From: Apodemus sylvaticus
Lineage: Eukaryota; Chordata; Mammalia; Rodentia; Muridae
Reading direction: 5' to 3'
NCBI RefSeq assembly: GCF_947179515.1
Contig: NC_067495.1
Coordinates: 25,428,216-25,492,215, forward strand
DNA length: 64,000 bases
The first letter of the stretch is position 1. Each line of letters begins with the position of its first letter. The notes beneath the pieces are model-generated. The model searched no databases and was not told the origin of the DNA. It saw only the letters and a list, made by a program, of their open reading frames with translations. This document shows positions 54,971 to 64,000 of the stretch, one piece after another. The translations under genes and the position numbers were made by a program.

Positions 54971-55863
54971 CCTTAAATGCTGGAAGACCCAAAGCTACAA
55001 AGAGTTTCAATTTTCCTTTTTGGCCACAATATGAGCACAACATGGCACTTAGCCAGTCTACATTGCACATAACTTACCTGACAGCTCAACTCATGCATAG
55101 CTCAGTGGAAGAAAGCTGGAGTGTCTGTCACCCATGTCTAACAGCAAAGGGCCCCACAATTTAAGTGGACCCTGTCTTGGTATTTATGAGGCAGAAGGGT
55201 AAGGTGTAGCTGCTAGAGTTTCCCAGTATCACAGAGGATCCACAAGGATTTGCCACTGGGTGGATCAGATTTTAATAAGGCTTACAAGATTAGGTTTTAG
55301 TTGTTGCGCCCAGAGATTGAGTTGCCATTGTTTCTGAACTAAGTTTGTGTTTTCCTTCGAGTGGCAGCTTGTCTGGGTTCAAGAGAGAAAGGTATGGAGA
55401 CCAAGTGTGGGTTTGCCTGAGGTGCTCCATCCACAAAGCCTGTGGGGGATTTGAAGCCTGGGGTTGGTGTGGTAGCCACCTACCAGTGGGAACCTAGTGA
55501 GCTGGTGGAGAGACTGGAGTTCAGAGTTAGAATCTCTAGGAGATAAAAACATTGCCTGCGGGTGCATGGCTAGGCAGGCTGCCGGGGCAAAGACATAAGT
55601 GTGGGATTGTGCCCGTCCTACATTCTATATTTTTTATATTTCCTGCAACAAGTGGGCTATTGTCTTTTCTTAGCTTTAGTGGTTTTTGTCAGGCAGAAGG
55701 TTTCTATTTCTACAGTTTTATTTCCATTCAGTAGATGGGTTTTTTGCTCACGGCATTGTGAAATTTCGCAAATGTTTGAGCAGAAAATTTCTATTTAACT
55801 TTACTGAACATGTTTTAAAATGAGTAGTTAAAGGACACAGGACTTTCAGAAGTAATAAAACAG
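54971..55863. other. Intergenic, possible retroelement remnant
   Basis: Between about 55270 and 55560, phrases such as ttgttgcgcccagagattga and gcctgtgggggatttgaagc look faintly like rodent LTR-retroelement sequence. I could not define ends or a family. No gene. Confidence 0.3.
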
Positions 55864-56020
55864 CTATAGCCTGGAGGAGACATGCCTTTAATCCCAGCAC
55901 TTAAGAGGCAAAGACAGTTGGATCTCTGTGTATTCCAGGCCAGCCTGGTCTATATATAACAAGTTGCAGGATAGCCAGGGCTACAGAGAGAGACCCTGTC
56001 TCAAAACAACAACAAACCCC
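55864..56020 (+). mobile_element. B1 SINE
   Basis: catgcctttaatcccagcac, gtattccaggccagcctggt, ctacagagagagaccctgtc. Confidence 0.87.
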
Positions 56021-56089
56021 CACAAAAACAGAATAAATGTCCTAAAATTGTTAGTCTATGGGTAGTGAATTTGAATTGTAGATAGGAGC

Positions 56090-56262
56090 CGGGTCAGGCA
56101 GTGGTGGCGCACGCCTTTAATCCCAGCACTTGGGAGGCAGAGGCAGGTGGATTTCTGAGTTCGAGGCCAGCATGGTCTACAGAGTGAGTTCCAGGACAAC
56201 CAGGACTATACAGATACAGAGAAACCCTGTCTCGGAAAAACAACACACACACAAAAAGCTTG
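56090..56262 (+). mobile_element. Young B1 SINE
   Basis: gcagtggtggcgcacgcctt, taatcccagcacttgggagg, ctgagttcgaggccagcatg, aaccctgtctcggaaaaaca. Confidence 0.93.
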
Positions 56263-56346
56263 TAGACAGGAGAAAAAAGTCTAGTTTCATATATTGTCTG
56301 GTGGGTGACTACAGATAGCAACTGTGTACTGTATATCTTTAAAAGG

Positions 56347-56515
56347 TCACATTATATGCCTTTAATTCCAGAAGAATTTAATTCCAGAAGAAGGTGGATG
56401 AATCTTTGTGAGTTCAAGGCCAGCATGGTCTACAAAGCAAGTTCCAGGATAGCCAGGGTTGTTATACAGAGAAACCCTGTCTTGAAAAAAAAAAAAAAGA
56501 AAAGAAAAGAAAGGA
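56347..56515 (+). mobile_element. B1 SINE
   Basis: atatgcctttaattccagaa, gtgagttcaaggccagcatg, tacagagaaaccctgtcttg, long A-tail. Confidence 0.85.
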
Positions 56516-56540
56516 AAAAGAAAACAACCAAAGTCCCAAG

Positions 56541-56730
56541 AAGGCTGGGGATGTAGTTCTGTTGGTAGTGTGGGTTCAATCCTCAACACTACATCAATCT
56601 GTCACGGTGCCACCCATCTGTAATCCCATCATTTAGAAGGTGGAAGAAATAAAGATCAGAAGTTCAAGGTCATCCTCAGCCACATAGCAAATTCAAGCCA
56701 CGAGTTCTTTCTCAAAAAACAAAAACAAAA
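56541..56730 (+). mobile_element. B4 (ID_B1) SINE
   Basis: aggctggggatgtagttctg, gggttcaatcctcaacacta, gaagttcaaggtcatcctca. Confidence 0.82.
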
Positions 56731-56754
56731 AATGCTGTGTTGACAGTATGTTAA

Positions 56755-56905
56755 GTGTCAGGGAAATGGTTCAGCAGGTAAAAGTGTTTAATTGCAAGCC
56801 CATTGACATGGGTTCGATCCCTGAAGCCCAGAGAAAGAACCGACCCAGGAAGCTCTCCTCTGACATCTCCACACCACTCTAGAGCATCCATGTGCACAAC
56901 AAATA
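56755..56905 (+). mobile_element. tRNA-derived SINE
   Basis: gtcagggaaatggttcagca, gacatgggttcgatccctga, ctcctctgacatctccacac. Confidence 0.7.
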
Positions 56906-57135
56906 CATTCAGAAACTTTTAAAAACTTAAGACAGGCTTTAGAATGCTTTTGCTTACAAAAAGTAATGTTTAAGAAAATACATACTCATAGGCTGCGTAC
57001 ATCATGTAATACATGTATGGAAACACCACATGCTACACCATTTATACAGTTCTGTGGTTTTAGGTATTGGTGATTTGTATGTTCATGATTCAATCCCCAG
57101 CACTAAAGATGAATACATTTAATTAGTTCAAAAAC

Positions 57136-57340
57136 TGGGCTGGAGAGATGGCTCAGTGGTTAAAATCACTGACTGCTCTTCCAGAGTTCAATTCCCAGCA
57201 ACCACATGGTGGCTCACAAACATCTGTAATGGGATCTGATGCCCTCTTCTGATGTGTCTGAAGACAGCTACAGTATATTAAAAATAAATATATACTAAAT
57301 AAATAAATAAATAAATATAAATAAATCTTTCAAAATAGCT
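57136..57340 (+). mobile_element. B2 SINE
   Basis: ggctggagagatggctcagt, gactgctcttccagagttca, ccacatggtggctcacaaac, gatgccctcttctgatgtgt, AAAT-rich tail. Confidence 0.92.
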
Positions 57341-57751
57341 TAAAACTGAAAAAAACAAAGTACATTGTGGTTATGGGCACACACACTTGTATGAACAGGG
57401 CTAGTCATCATTGACTTGTCGACTTTAAATGAGTAAATTGCAGTTCAGTAAAGCTGTTAACCAAAAAATCTGATTAACCAAGAGAGGGAACTGGAGGGAA
57501 TTGGGTATCTCTTAGCCTTTAGTGCCCCGATTATTTATACATAAAGTGGAGAAATAATTGCAATCTTCCTCTACGAGGCCTTTGAGGGACCACTAGGGCC
57601 AGACCCCTGCCTGGTAAGCAGCAAGTTTCCCAGCACCTCTGAAGCTGCCAGAGCAGTTTCCTGGACCCTGGCATTTAGTTTCTGCACAGAAGACTTGCTT
57701 GCTTGCACAGAGGTTCACGGGCCTACCAGGGGATTCCAATACCCTTGCCAC
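57341..57751. other. Intergenic, nothing recognised
   Basis: No gene or assignable repeat. Confidence 0.5.
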
Positions 57752-57925
57752 CTCTTTTGAGACAGGGTATCCCTATTACAATAGCTCTGGCTATTCTAGA
57801 ACTCCTTATGTAGACCAGGCTGGCCTTGAACTCAGAGAGATCCACTCGCCTCTGAGCCGAGGCCCGCCCCCCCCCCCCCCAAATGCTGGGATTAAACATA
57901 TGCACCATCTTTCCTGCTTTTCAAG
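57752..57925 (-). mobile_element. B1 SINE, minus strand, with internal C-run
   Basis: cacctcttttgagacagggt, gtagaccaggctggccttga, then a C14 run at about 57867-57880 inside the body, then aaatgctgggattaaacata. Confidence 0.85.
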
Positions 57926-58364
57926 CTACAGATAAATCCCATCAGTTATAAACACCTGGAAAATCCTTTAGAAACAACCCAATCCATTGGTATGCTACAC
58001 TCTTGGTTAACTGCATATTTTGTGAAGAACCTTGACACCTAACACTGCAGATGTGCAGCCATCCGCAATGAGGCCCTCAGGCAGGGGACCCTGGAGTTGC
58101 TTGGAAAAAAGTACAAAGAGACCCAGGCTCCATCCCAGACATACTGAGTGCTTGCCGTTGCCTGTACGCCTTCACTTGGTGAGATGCTGCTTGTTCACAG
58201 CAACAGACAAGGAAGCCATCCACCCTTCTGGATGGAGGTTCTTTGCTGACAACATTCTTTCCATGAGTCTAAGTCACCAATAGCCTTCACCCTTCACAAC
58301 CTTATATTAAAGGATAATTCTTAGCCTTGACACTAAACTGCAGCATTTGATTGTGTGTGTGTGT
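57926..58364. other. Intergenic, nothing recognised
   Basis: A short (GT)n lies at 58353-58372. No gene. Confidence 0.5.
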
Positions 58365-58500
58365 GTGTGTGTACAGGGTCTCTGATTCAGCAGCCCAGGC
58401 TGACCTAGAACTTCCTGTGTAGCCTCAAACTCACGTGAATGCCCCTGCCTCAGCCTCCTGAGTGGGGAGATGCAGGTATGGGCCTGCTCAGTATCCCCAC
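58365..58500 (-). mobile_element. Diverged B1-type SINE, minus strand
   Basis: gtacagggtctctgattcag, gaacttcctgtgtagcctca, ctgcctcagcctcctgagtg. Confidence 0.68.
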
Positions 58501-59000
58501 TTTTCACTTCCTTTTGTGCAACAGGTTGCACACGGCTTTTGCTCTCATGGCTGGAGCAAGTTGTACTTGGCCTGTTCTTCTCTTCCAGGAGTCACTCTGT
58601 CTCGGCCAATACTTGGCTTTTCTGACCTTTTAACAGTGGAATGGCCAGCATTTCATGCCTCTGATTGCTTCTGTGTCTACCCATCGTTTGGTGATCTTAT
58701 CTAATCCAGTGCCTTCTAGAATAAGGACTTAAACTCCCTTTCCCAGGCCTACATCCCCCTCTGAATCCCAGGCCCATAACTCTAAAAGCCTGCTTGACAA
58801 GTCTATACTGGTATCTACTAAGTATCTCACCATGTTTAAAATCGAGCTTCCAGACTTCTCTCCAACACCAGATTCTCCCCTTCCTGGTTTATATGACTTG
58901 AACTGAAAATCCACTTTGAGTCCTTGCTTTCTTTCACGTCAGTTTGCTAATCAGTAAGGAAATTCTATTTATTGGTTATACTCCAATTATGTATTACAAA
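58501..59000. other. Intergenic, nothing recognised
   Basis: No gene or assignable repeat. Confidence 0.5.
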
Positions 59001-59324
59001 GCCCAAGAGATGGCTTAGCCTGAAGCCAGGTGCAGCGGTGCATGCCTTTAATCTCAGTAAGTGGATCTCTGTAAATTCCAGGCCAGCTTGGTGTACAGTG
59101 TGAGTTCTAGGACAGCCAAAGCTACATAATGAGACCCCGTTTCAAAACAAAACAAAGCAAACAAAAACAACAACAAGAACAAAAACCACTTGCTGCTCTT
59201 CTACAAGGTCCAAGTTTGGTTGGCTAATAACCATTGATAATTCTAGCTCCAGGGCATCAGATGCCTCTAACCTCCAAGGGCATGCTTACTCGTGTGCACA
59301 AAGTCATGCACCGCGTGCGAGCGT

Positions 59325-59357
<33 letters not shown>

Positions 59358-59370
59358 TTACATATAATTT
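59001..59370 (+). mobile_element. B3-type SINE split by a B1 insertion
   Basis: The B3 head (caagagatggcttagcct, about 59004-59021) and body (59188-59325: cttgctgctcttctacaagg, agctccagggcatcagatgc) are separated by a B1 (about 59024-59185: gccaggtgcagcggtgcatg, ctttaatctcagtaagtgga). The B3 ends in (CA)n at 59328-59357. Confidence 0.8.
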
Positions 59371-59409
59371 AAAATAATACAAATAAATCTTGGATTTTTG
59401 TTTTATTTA

Positions 59410-59875
59410 AAAGGAGCCAGATGTGATAGCAGGTGCCCAGAATCTCAGCACTTTGGAGGTAGATGGGCAAGAGGTCATCCTTAGTTACATAGTGAGTTTG
59501 AGGCTTGTCTAGGTGTATTAGTTACTGTTTCACTGCTATGAACAGTCACCCATGACCAAGGCAAGTCTTACAAATGACAACATTTAACAGGGGCTGGCTT
59601 ACAGCTTCAGAGGTTCAGTCCATTGTCATCAAGGTGGGGACATAGCACCATCCAGGCAGGCCTGGTGCAGGAGGGCTTTCCATCTTCATCTGAAGGCTGC
59701 TAGCAGAATACTAGCTTCCAGACAGCTAGGATTAGGGTCTTAAAGGCAAAGCCCATGCCCACAGTGACACACCTACTCCAACAAGGCCACATCTTCAAAT
59801 AGTGCCACTCCTTGGGCCAAGCATATTTAAGCCATGACACTAGGCTATATGAGATACTGTCTCAAAGACACACAG
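59410..59875 (+). mobile_element. B1/B4 SINE split by a putative solo LTR
   Basis: The left part is 59410-59508 (gccagatgtgatagcaggtg, gaggtcatccttagttacat). The right part is 59845-59875 (ctatatgagatactgtctca). They rejoin to a continuous B1-like end when the insert is removed. Confidence 0.8.
59514..59839 (+). mobile_element. Putative solo LTR, 326 bp, TG..CA ends, 5-bp target duplication
   Basis: It starts TGTATTAGTTACTGTTTCAC and ends AAGCCATGACA. CTAGG is present on each side (59509-59513 and 59840-59844). Internal tatgaacagtcacccatgac, acacctactccaacaaggcc and gtgccactccttgggccaag are typical of a repeated rodent sequence. It lies inside a SINE, so it inserted after that SINE. Confidence 0.75.
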
Positions 59876-60594
59876 ATATGTTTGTTTTTATATATGCTTG
59901 TGTGTGTGAAGAATAGTAAAGCTCACTGATACAGTACATGTTTAATATCCACAAGGCCCTTGATTTCCAATACCAACAATATCTAAATTCTGACTGTATA
60001 TTATCTTCCCCACTACCATCCTCATAGAGGTGATTTGTCACCTAGATGACTAGTCATCATATACAAGTGATCTGCTAAGAGACTATCGGACACATACTCT
60101 GTTGTCCCTTAAGTATGTTTGAACATGCCTGTTGTAGGGTATGCACCAGAGAGGACTGCTTGGACATGGGTTTAAGCCAGTAGAACATCTTCATTAGCAA
60201 GCTAGCCATGTTCTGACACTGGATGTTTAGGAATGCAACAGACACCTGGGCCTTTCTCAGGGCACACTTTCAAGCACAAAAGCCATGTCCTTGGTTGACA
60301 TACTTGAGTCAACAAGAACAGTCTGAAGTGAAACTATAGAAGCACCCCCACCCCTAAAAAGATAAGTATATTTTGAAACTTTACCAGAACTATGGCCTTT
60401 GATAGACCAGATCTTTCTTTTCATTTCTGGCAGGTGGTGCTTTGTATATGTTGTTTTACAGCCTGAATGGTGCTTCCATCATGGAGAAGGTCTGGGACCA
60501 TGTTATAACAATAGCCAAAATGATCATGGGACATATGCAAATGAGATTATGTCACTCCTATGCTTAAATTCTATGTTGGCTCCTGAATCCAAGA
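59876..60594. other. Intergenic, nothing recognised
   Basis: No gene or assignable repeat. Confidence 0.5.
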
Positions 60595-60610
60595 GAAAGT
60601 CAAAATTCTT

Positions 60611-60793
60611 TTCTTGTTGTTTTGTTTTGTTGTTGTTGTTGTTGTTGTTTTTTCTTCGAGACAGGGTTTCTCTGTGTAGCCCTGGCTGTCCTGGAACTCA
60701 CTCTGTAGACCAGGCTGGCCTCAAACTCAGAAATCCACCTGCCTCTGCCTCTCAAGTGCTGGGATTACAGGCGTGCGCCACCACTGCCGGGCT
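60611..60793 (-). mobile_element. B1 SINE, minus strand, with target duplication
   Basis: (GTT)n tail, then cgagacagggtttctctgtg, gtagaccaggctggcctcaa, gctgggattacaggcgtgcg. The duplication GAAAGTCAAAATTCTT (60595-60610) and GAAAGTCCCAATTCTT (60794-60809) has two mismatches. Confidence 0.92.
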
Positions 60794-61003
60794 GAAAGTC
60801 CCAATTCTTACAGTGATCTTCAAAGCTTTACTGATCTGTCCTGACTTATTACATTTTAGCTCCTTGCTATTCCATCAGCACTAGCACCCATATACGGTGC
60901 AGAAGACTAGAACCAGTCAAACTGCCTTCCTTGCTTTTCATTGACTGTGCCAGGCACACCACGATGCCTACCACTAGTTGTTGCTTTGCCTAGGAATGCT
61001 CTT

Positions 61004-61041
61004 ACCCCACCCCATCCCCACCCCCACCCCACCCCCACCCT
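61004..61041 (+). repeat. C-rich (CCCCA)n tract
   Basis: Repeated CCCC/CCCCC tracts separated by single A or T. The minus strand has matching G-tracts. Confidence 0.93.
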
Positions 61042-61559
61042 TCAGCCCTAATGACTTATTATTTCTCACAAGCCCTGATTCAGTTATCACCTTTTGCCTT
61101 CCCTGGCCATGTCCTATGTCACCTACTACCCTTTCTGATTTGAAAAGAGCGTTTTCGCCATTTAAATGTAATGCCTTCATCATTTATACTGATGGATTCC
61201 CTGTCTCTTTCACTGAATTGGAATTTGTCTCTTTGGCTCCCCAGTTGATTCCCAGATCTTAGGCAAGTTCTCCATATACAGAAAACCATCTAGAGGTAGG
61301 GGTTGAATGTACCCGAGAAAACATGAAGTAACGGGAGCATATTAGTACATACATGAATGTATATAATGAACTAAGAACACATTAGAGGGAGTCATTGTAC
61401 AGGTAAAACAATTTGAAAGAATGGAGAATTGGAAAACAGAGAACACTTTGCTTTTCTTCTTATAGAAGCTTTGAGTAAGTACACATATTATACTCTTGGG
61501 TCACATATGTCCAAAGCAACATCAAACTAATTTGCAACTATTTTCTAATCTTTCTCCTT
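61042..61559. other. Intergenic, nothing recognised
   Basis: No gene or assignable repeat. Confidence 0.5.
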
Positions 61560-61742
61560 ATTTTTTTTAAAAGATTTATATATTATATATACGTACACTG
61601 TAGCTGTCTTCAGACACACCAGAAGAGGGCATCAGATCTCATTACTGATGGTTGTGACCCACCGTGTGGTTGTTGGAAATTGAACTCAGGACCTCTGGAA
61701 GAGCAGTCACTGCTCTTAATCTCTGAGCCATCTCTCCAGCCC
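61560..61742 (-). mobile_element. B2 SINE, minus strand, with target duplication
   Basis: tacactgtagctgtcttcag, accagaagagggcatcagat, accgtgtggttgttggaaat, gagccatctctccagccc. AATCTTTCTCCTT (61547-61559) and AATCTTTGCCCTT (61743-61755) differ at one base. Confidence 0.94.
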
Positions 61743-61819
61743 AATCTTTGCCCTTCTAATATAGTTGCCTTCTAAGTATTCAATAGCACCATCGCAGAAA
61801 TAAAAACTAAAATTCCAGA

Positions 61820-62075
61820 GCCAGGCATGGTTGTGCAGGTCTGTGATATCAGCTTTTAGCAGGTGGAGATTCAGAAGTTAGTGGCCAGCTCATTTACATA
61901 GCAAATTCAAGGCCTGCCTGAGATACTGAGACCCTGTCTCAGGAGGCAGATGGATCTCTGTGAGTTCAACACCAGCCTGGTCTACAGAGTGAGTGAGTTC
62001 CAAGACAGTCATGGTTGCACAGAGAAACCCTGTCTCGAAAAACAAACAAGCAAGCAAACAAATAAACAAAAACAA
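61820..62075 (+). mobile_element. Two B1-type SINEs joined head to tail
   Basis: First unit to about 61940 (gagccaggcatggttgtgca, ctgagaccctgtctcag). Second unit starts inside the B1 body (gaggcagatggatctctgtg) and runs to 62075 (acagagaaaccctgtctcga, CAAACAAG tail). Confidence 0.8.
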
Positions 62076-62364
62076 AACCCTGAAAAACCAAAACCAACCC
62101 CCACCCCAAATACCCATTTGTTCATTGTTTTGCTTGCCCAAAGCCCCTGCAAAATATTTAATGAAGAATGTTGTTGAAAGAAGTTATCAGACTGAAATTG
62201 TTGGTTTTTTTTCCAGTGTGCAGGAGGGCCTTGTGACTTAATTATCCATTAGTATTCATAACAGACTTTACATGGCTATAGGTCAACACATTTAGAAACA
62301 GTTCTTTGAAAAATATTTCTCCCTAAATCATATACATAAACGCTGCTAGTTTTCCCTTTCTTTT

Positions 62365-62580
62365 TAGTTTTCTGAGCCAGGGTCTTGTGTTGCCCAGATT
62401 AGTCTTTAATCCACTATGTAGCCAAGATGACCTTGAACTTCTGATCCTCCTGCCACCCACTCCTGAGTTCAGGGAGAGGCTTGTAACATTGTGTGCTTTG
62501 TGTGCTGCTGAGGATGGCGCCCAGGTCCGTGTGCACGCCACAAAAGCACTCTAGCACCCCAGCCACTTCCTGGCCCTAGA
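62365..62580 (-). mobile_element. B4 SINE, minus strand
   Basis: ctgagccagggtcttgtgtt, ccactatgtagccaagatga, gatcctcctgccacccactc, ctctagcaccccagccactt. Confidence 0.75.
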
Positions 62581-62811
62581 AACACTACTAGTCAAATTAT
62601 GGGTTTTTTTTTAAATGTTCATGAACATTTTTGTAAAATTATAATTCAGTGGGTTTTAGTATGTACATAAAGTTGTTTATCAATTACCAGAAAAGACTAT
62701 GGAGTCTTTTAATTTTCCAAAAGTCTGATAGCAGATATTAAAGGCTTATGCCATCACTACTTGGCTTACTATAAATCTTGATTGTTTACATTGGTTCTAA
62801 TTTGCCTAACA

Positions 62812-62856
62812 TTTCACACACACGCGCTCGCACACACACACACACACACACACACA
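62812..62856 (+). repeat. (CA)n microsatellite with CG steps
   Basis: ttcacacacacgcgctcgcac is followed by pure CA. Confidence 0.95.
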
Positions 62857-63059
62857 ATTGAGTCATAAGATACAAGATCTTTTACACCTGGTTTTTTACA
62901 GGACTGGCTGTAAACACAAAATGTAAACCATATTTTACTAAGGAAAAGAATTTATATTGACCCTTAGTTCAAGTGCACCTTAAGCAAATTTGCATACTCT
63001 AACTTTTGCTTGTTACAGTTACACCCTTTCAAACTTATGTGTCAAAATGACTTTTAGAA

Positions 63060-63195
63060 GGATTTGGTAGGGACTCAGACACAGTTGGACACACTCAGAC
63101 TCTAAGTTTGAGGCTGCCTGGTATACATAGTGAGTTCCAGGCCAGCCAGGGTTATAAAATGAGACCCTACCTAAAAATAAAAATACAAAAGCAAA
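63060..63195 (+). mobile_element. Diverged B1/B4 SINE
   Basis: agtttgaggctgcctggtat, agtgagttccaggccagcca, aatgagaccctacctaaaaa. Confidence 0.75.
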
Positions 63196-63313
63196 AGTTA
63201 AACCTTTATGATTTTTGACTAGACACATGCAGAAGTTCTAGGCACATGCAGAAGTTGGCATTTTAAAAGCAAAATAGTCTTATCTTTATGAAAATGGAAG
63301 TAAGGTTATTTTC

Positions 63314-63316
<3 letters not shown>

Positions 63317-63356
<40 letters not shown>
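63317..63356 (+). repeat. (GT)n microsatellite
   Basis: About 19 pure GT units. Confidence 0.97.
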
Positions 63357-63357
<1 letters not shown>

Positions 63358-63664
63358 TTGGCAAGGACATGTTCACTAAAACCATCACTAAAATTAGGAA
63401 TTCTAAGTTGGATCAGTGTTTTCTACCCTCGACATCTCTTCCTAATGCCATGCTATATATAGATACCATATGGTATAACATTATTTTACTTAATATGTGG
63501 CAAAATGTACTTCTAATATATGTTTTTCACATATAACTAAATTAGGGGATTACTTCTGATATGTGTTTCTCACACATGTTCATAAAATTAGGGGTTTTCA
63601 CACTTAGACCATCGCCTGCACTTCATTTTAGCATTTATTTTATCACCACTTAACACTATTTGTA

Positions 63665-63853
63665 GACATGATTTTTTTTGTTGTTGTTTTGGATTTGGTT
63701 TTTTTTTTTTTTTTTGAGACAGGGTTTCTCTGTGTAGCCCTGGCTGTCCTGGAACTCACTCTGTAGACCAGGCTGGCCTCAAACTCAGAAATCTGCCTGC
63801 GTCTGCCTCCCAGAGTGCTGGGATTACAGGCGTGTGCCACCACTGCCCGGCTG
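63665..63853 (-). mobile_element. Young B1 SINE, minus strand
   Basis: T-rich tail, gagacagggtttctctgtgt, agccctggctgtcctggaac, cagagtgctgggattacagg, cgtgtgccaccactgcccgg. Close to consensus. Confidence 0.93.
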
Positions 63854-63963
63854 GCATGTTTTTTTTTTTTTTTTTAAATTACCTATCATGATGCCCGAGC
63901 AGGTCTTAGGTTTGTATACTTCAGTGCTCTGAGGTTTAACTCTGAGCATGGCAAGTAGTTACT

Positions 63964-64000
63964 TTTTTTTTTCCCAAGACAGGGTCTCACTATTTTGCTC
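63964..64000 (-). mobile_element. Start of a B1-type SINE, cut by the window end
   Basis: T-run then cccaagacagggtctcacta. Confidence 0.6.

Noticed and set aside
52311..64000. Coding exon of the next expected gene (RAB9A orthologue)
   Set aside because: No small-GTPase motif such as the GDGGVGKSS P-loop appears in any frame; the gene must lie beyond the window.

Overview
The window reads as murine rodent X-chromosome-type DNA. B1, B2, B3, B4/ID and RSINE-like SINEs, 5'-truncated rodent L1 3' ends and a rodent hAT element are scattered through it at high density. It carries two recognisable protein genes, both on the + strand: the 3' two-thirds of Egfl6 (EGF-like domain multiple 6, a secreted EGF/MAM protein) and the complete coding exon of Tceanc (TFIIS N-terminal and central domain containing). 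In human these two genes are neighbours on Xp22.2 in the same order, which supports the calls. The exact species is not determined.

Layout. About 0.6-31.1 kb holds eight Egfl6 coding exons: 622-741, 4553-4687, 6892-7014, 14629-14949, 18628-18708, 23919-24020, 28564-28829 and 30936-31046. They join in one open frame and encode three EGF modules, a basic/acidic linker with an RGD motif, and a full MAM domain ending in TGA at 31044-31046. The start, signal peptide and first EGF modules lie upstream of the window. About 31-43.6 kb is intergenic and repeat-rich. At 43.66-44.26 kb there is a CpG-rich promoter with NRF1, YY1, ETS and CRE-like motifs. About 44.3-48.95 kb is the inferred 5' intron of Tceanc. 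The 359-codon Tceanc ORF is in one exon (48959-50038), followed by a roughly 2.2 kb 3' UTR with AATAAA at 52286. From 52.3 kb to the end I see only repeats and unassigned intergenic DNA. The next human gene, RAB9A, has no coding exon here.

The two genes do not act in one pathway. Egfl6 makes a secreted matrix/adhesion protein and Tceanc a predicted nuclear elongation-factor paralogue. No previously undescribed multi-gene system is visible.

The most interesting signals are at the level of sequence architecture. (1) The Egfl6 exon at 23.9 kb has a (TTTC)n microsatellite as its entire polypyrimidine tract. This forces the branch adenosine to lie at least 79 nt upstream, and the acceptor is also a TAGCAG tandem site. 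(2) A family of about 327-bp elements with 5-bp target duplications and TG..CA-like ends looks like solo LTRs. (3) One L1 copy has a 5' inversion of the twin-priming type. (4) A GGGGCT array capable of forming G-quadruplexes grew from the head of a SINE. (5) A roughly 180-bp mirror-symmetric polypyrimidine tract lies just past the end of Tceanc. (6) A roughly 0.9-kb GC-richer block interrupts an old repeat in an Egfl6 intron.
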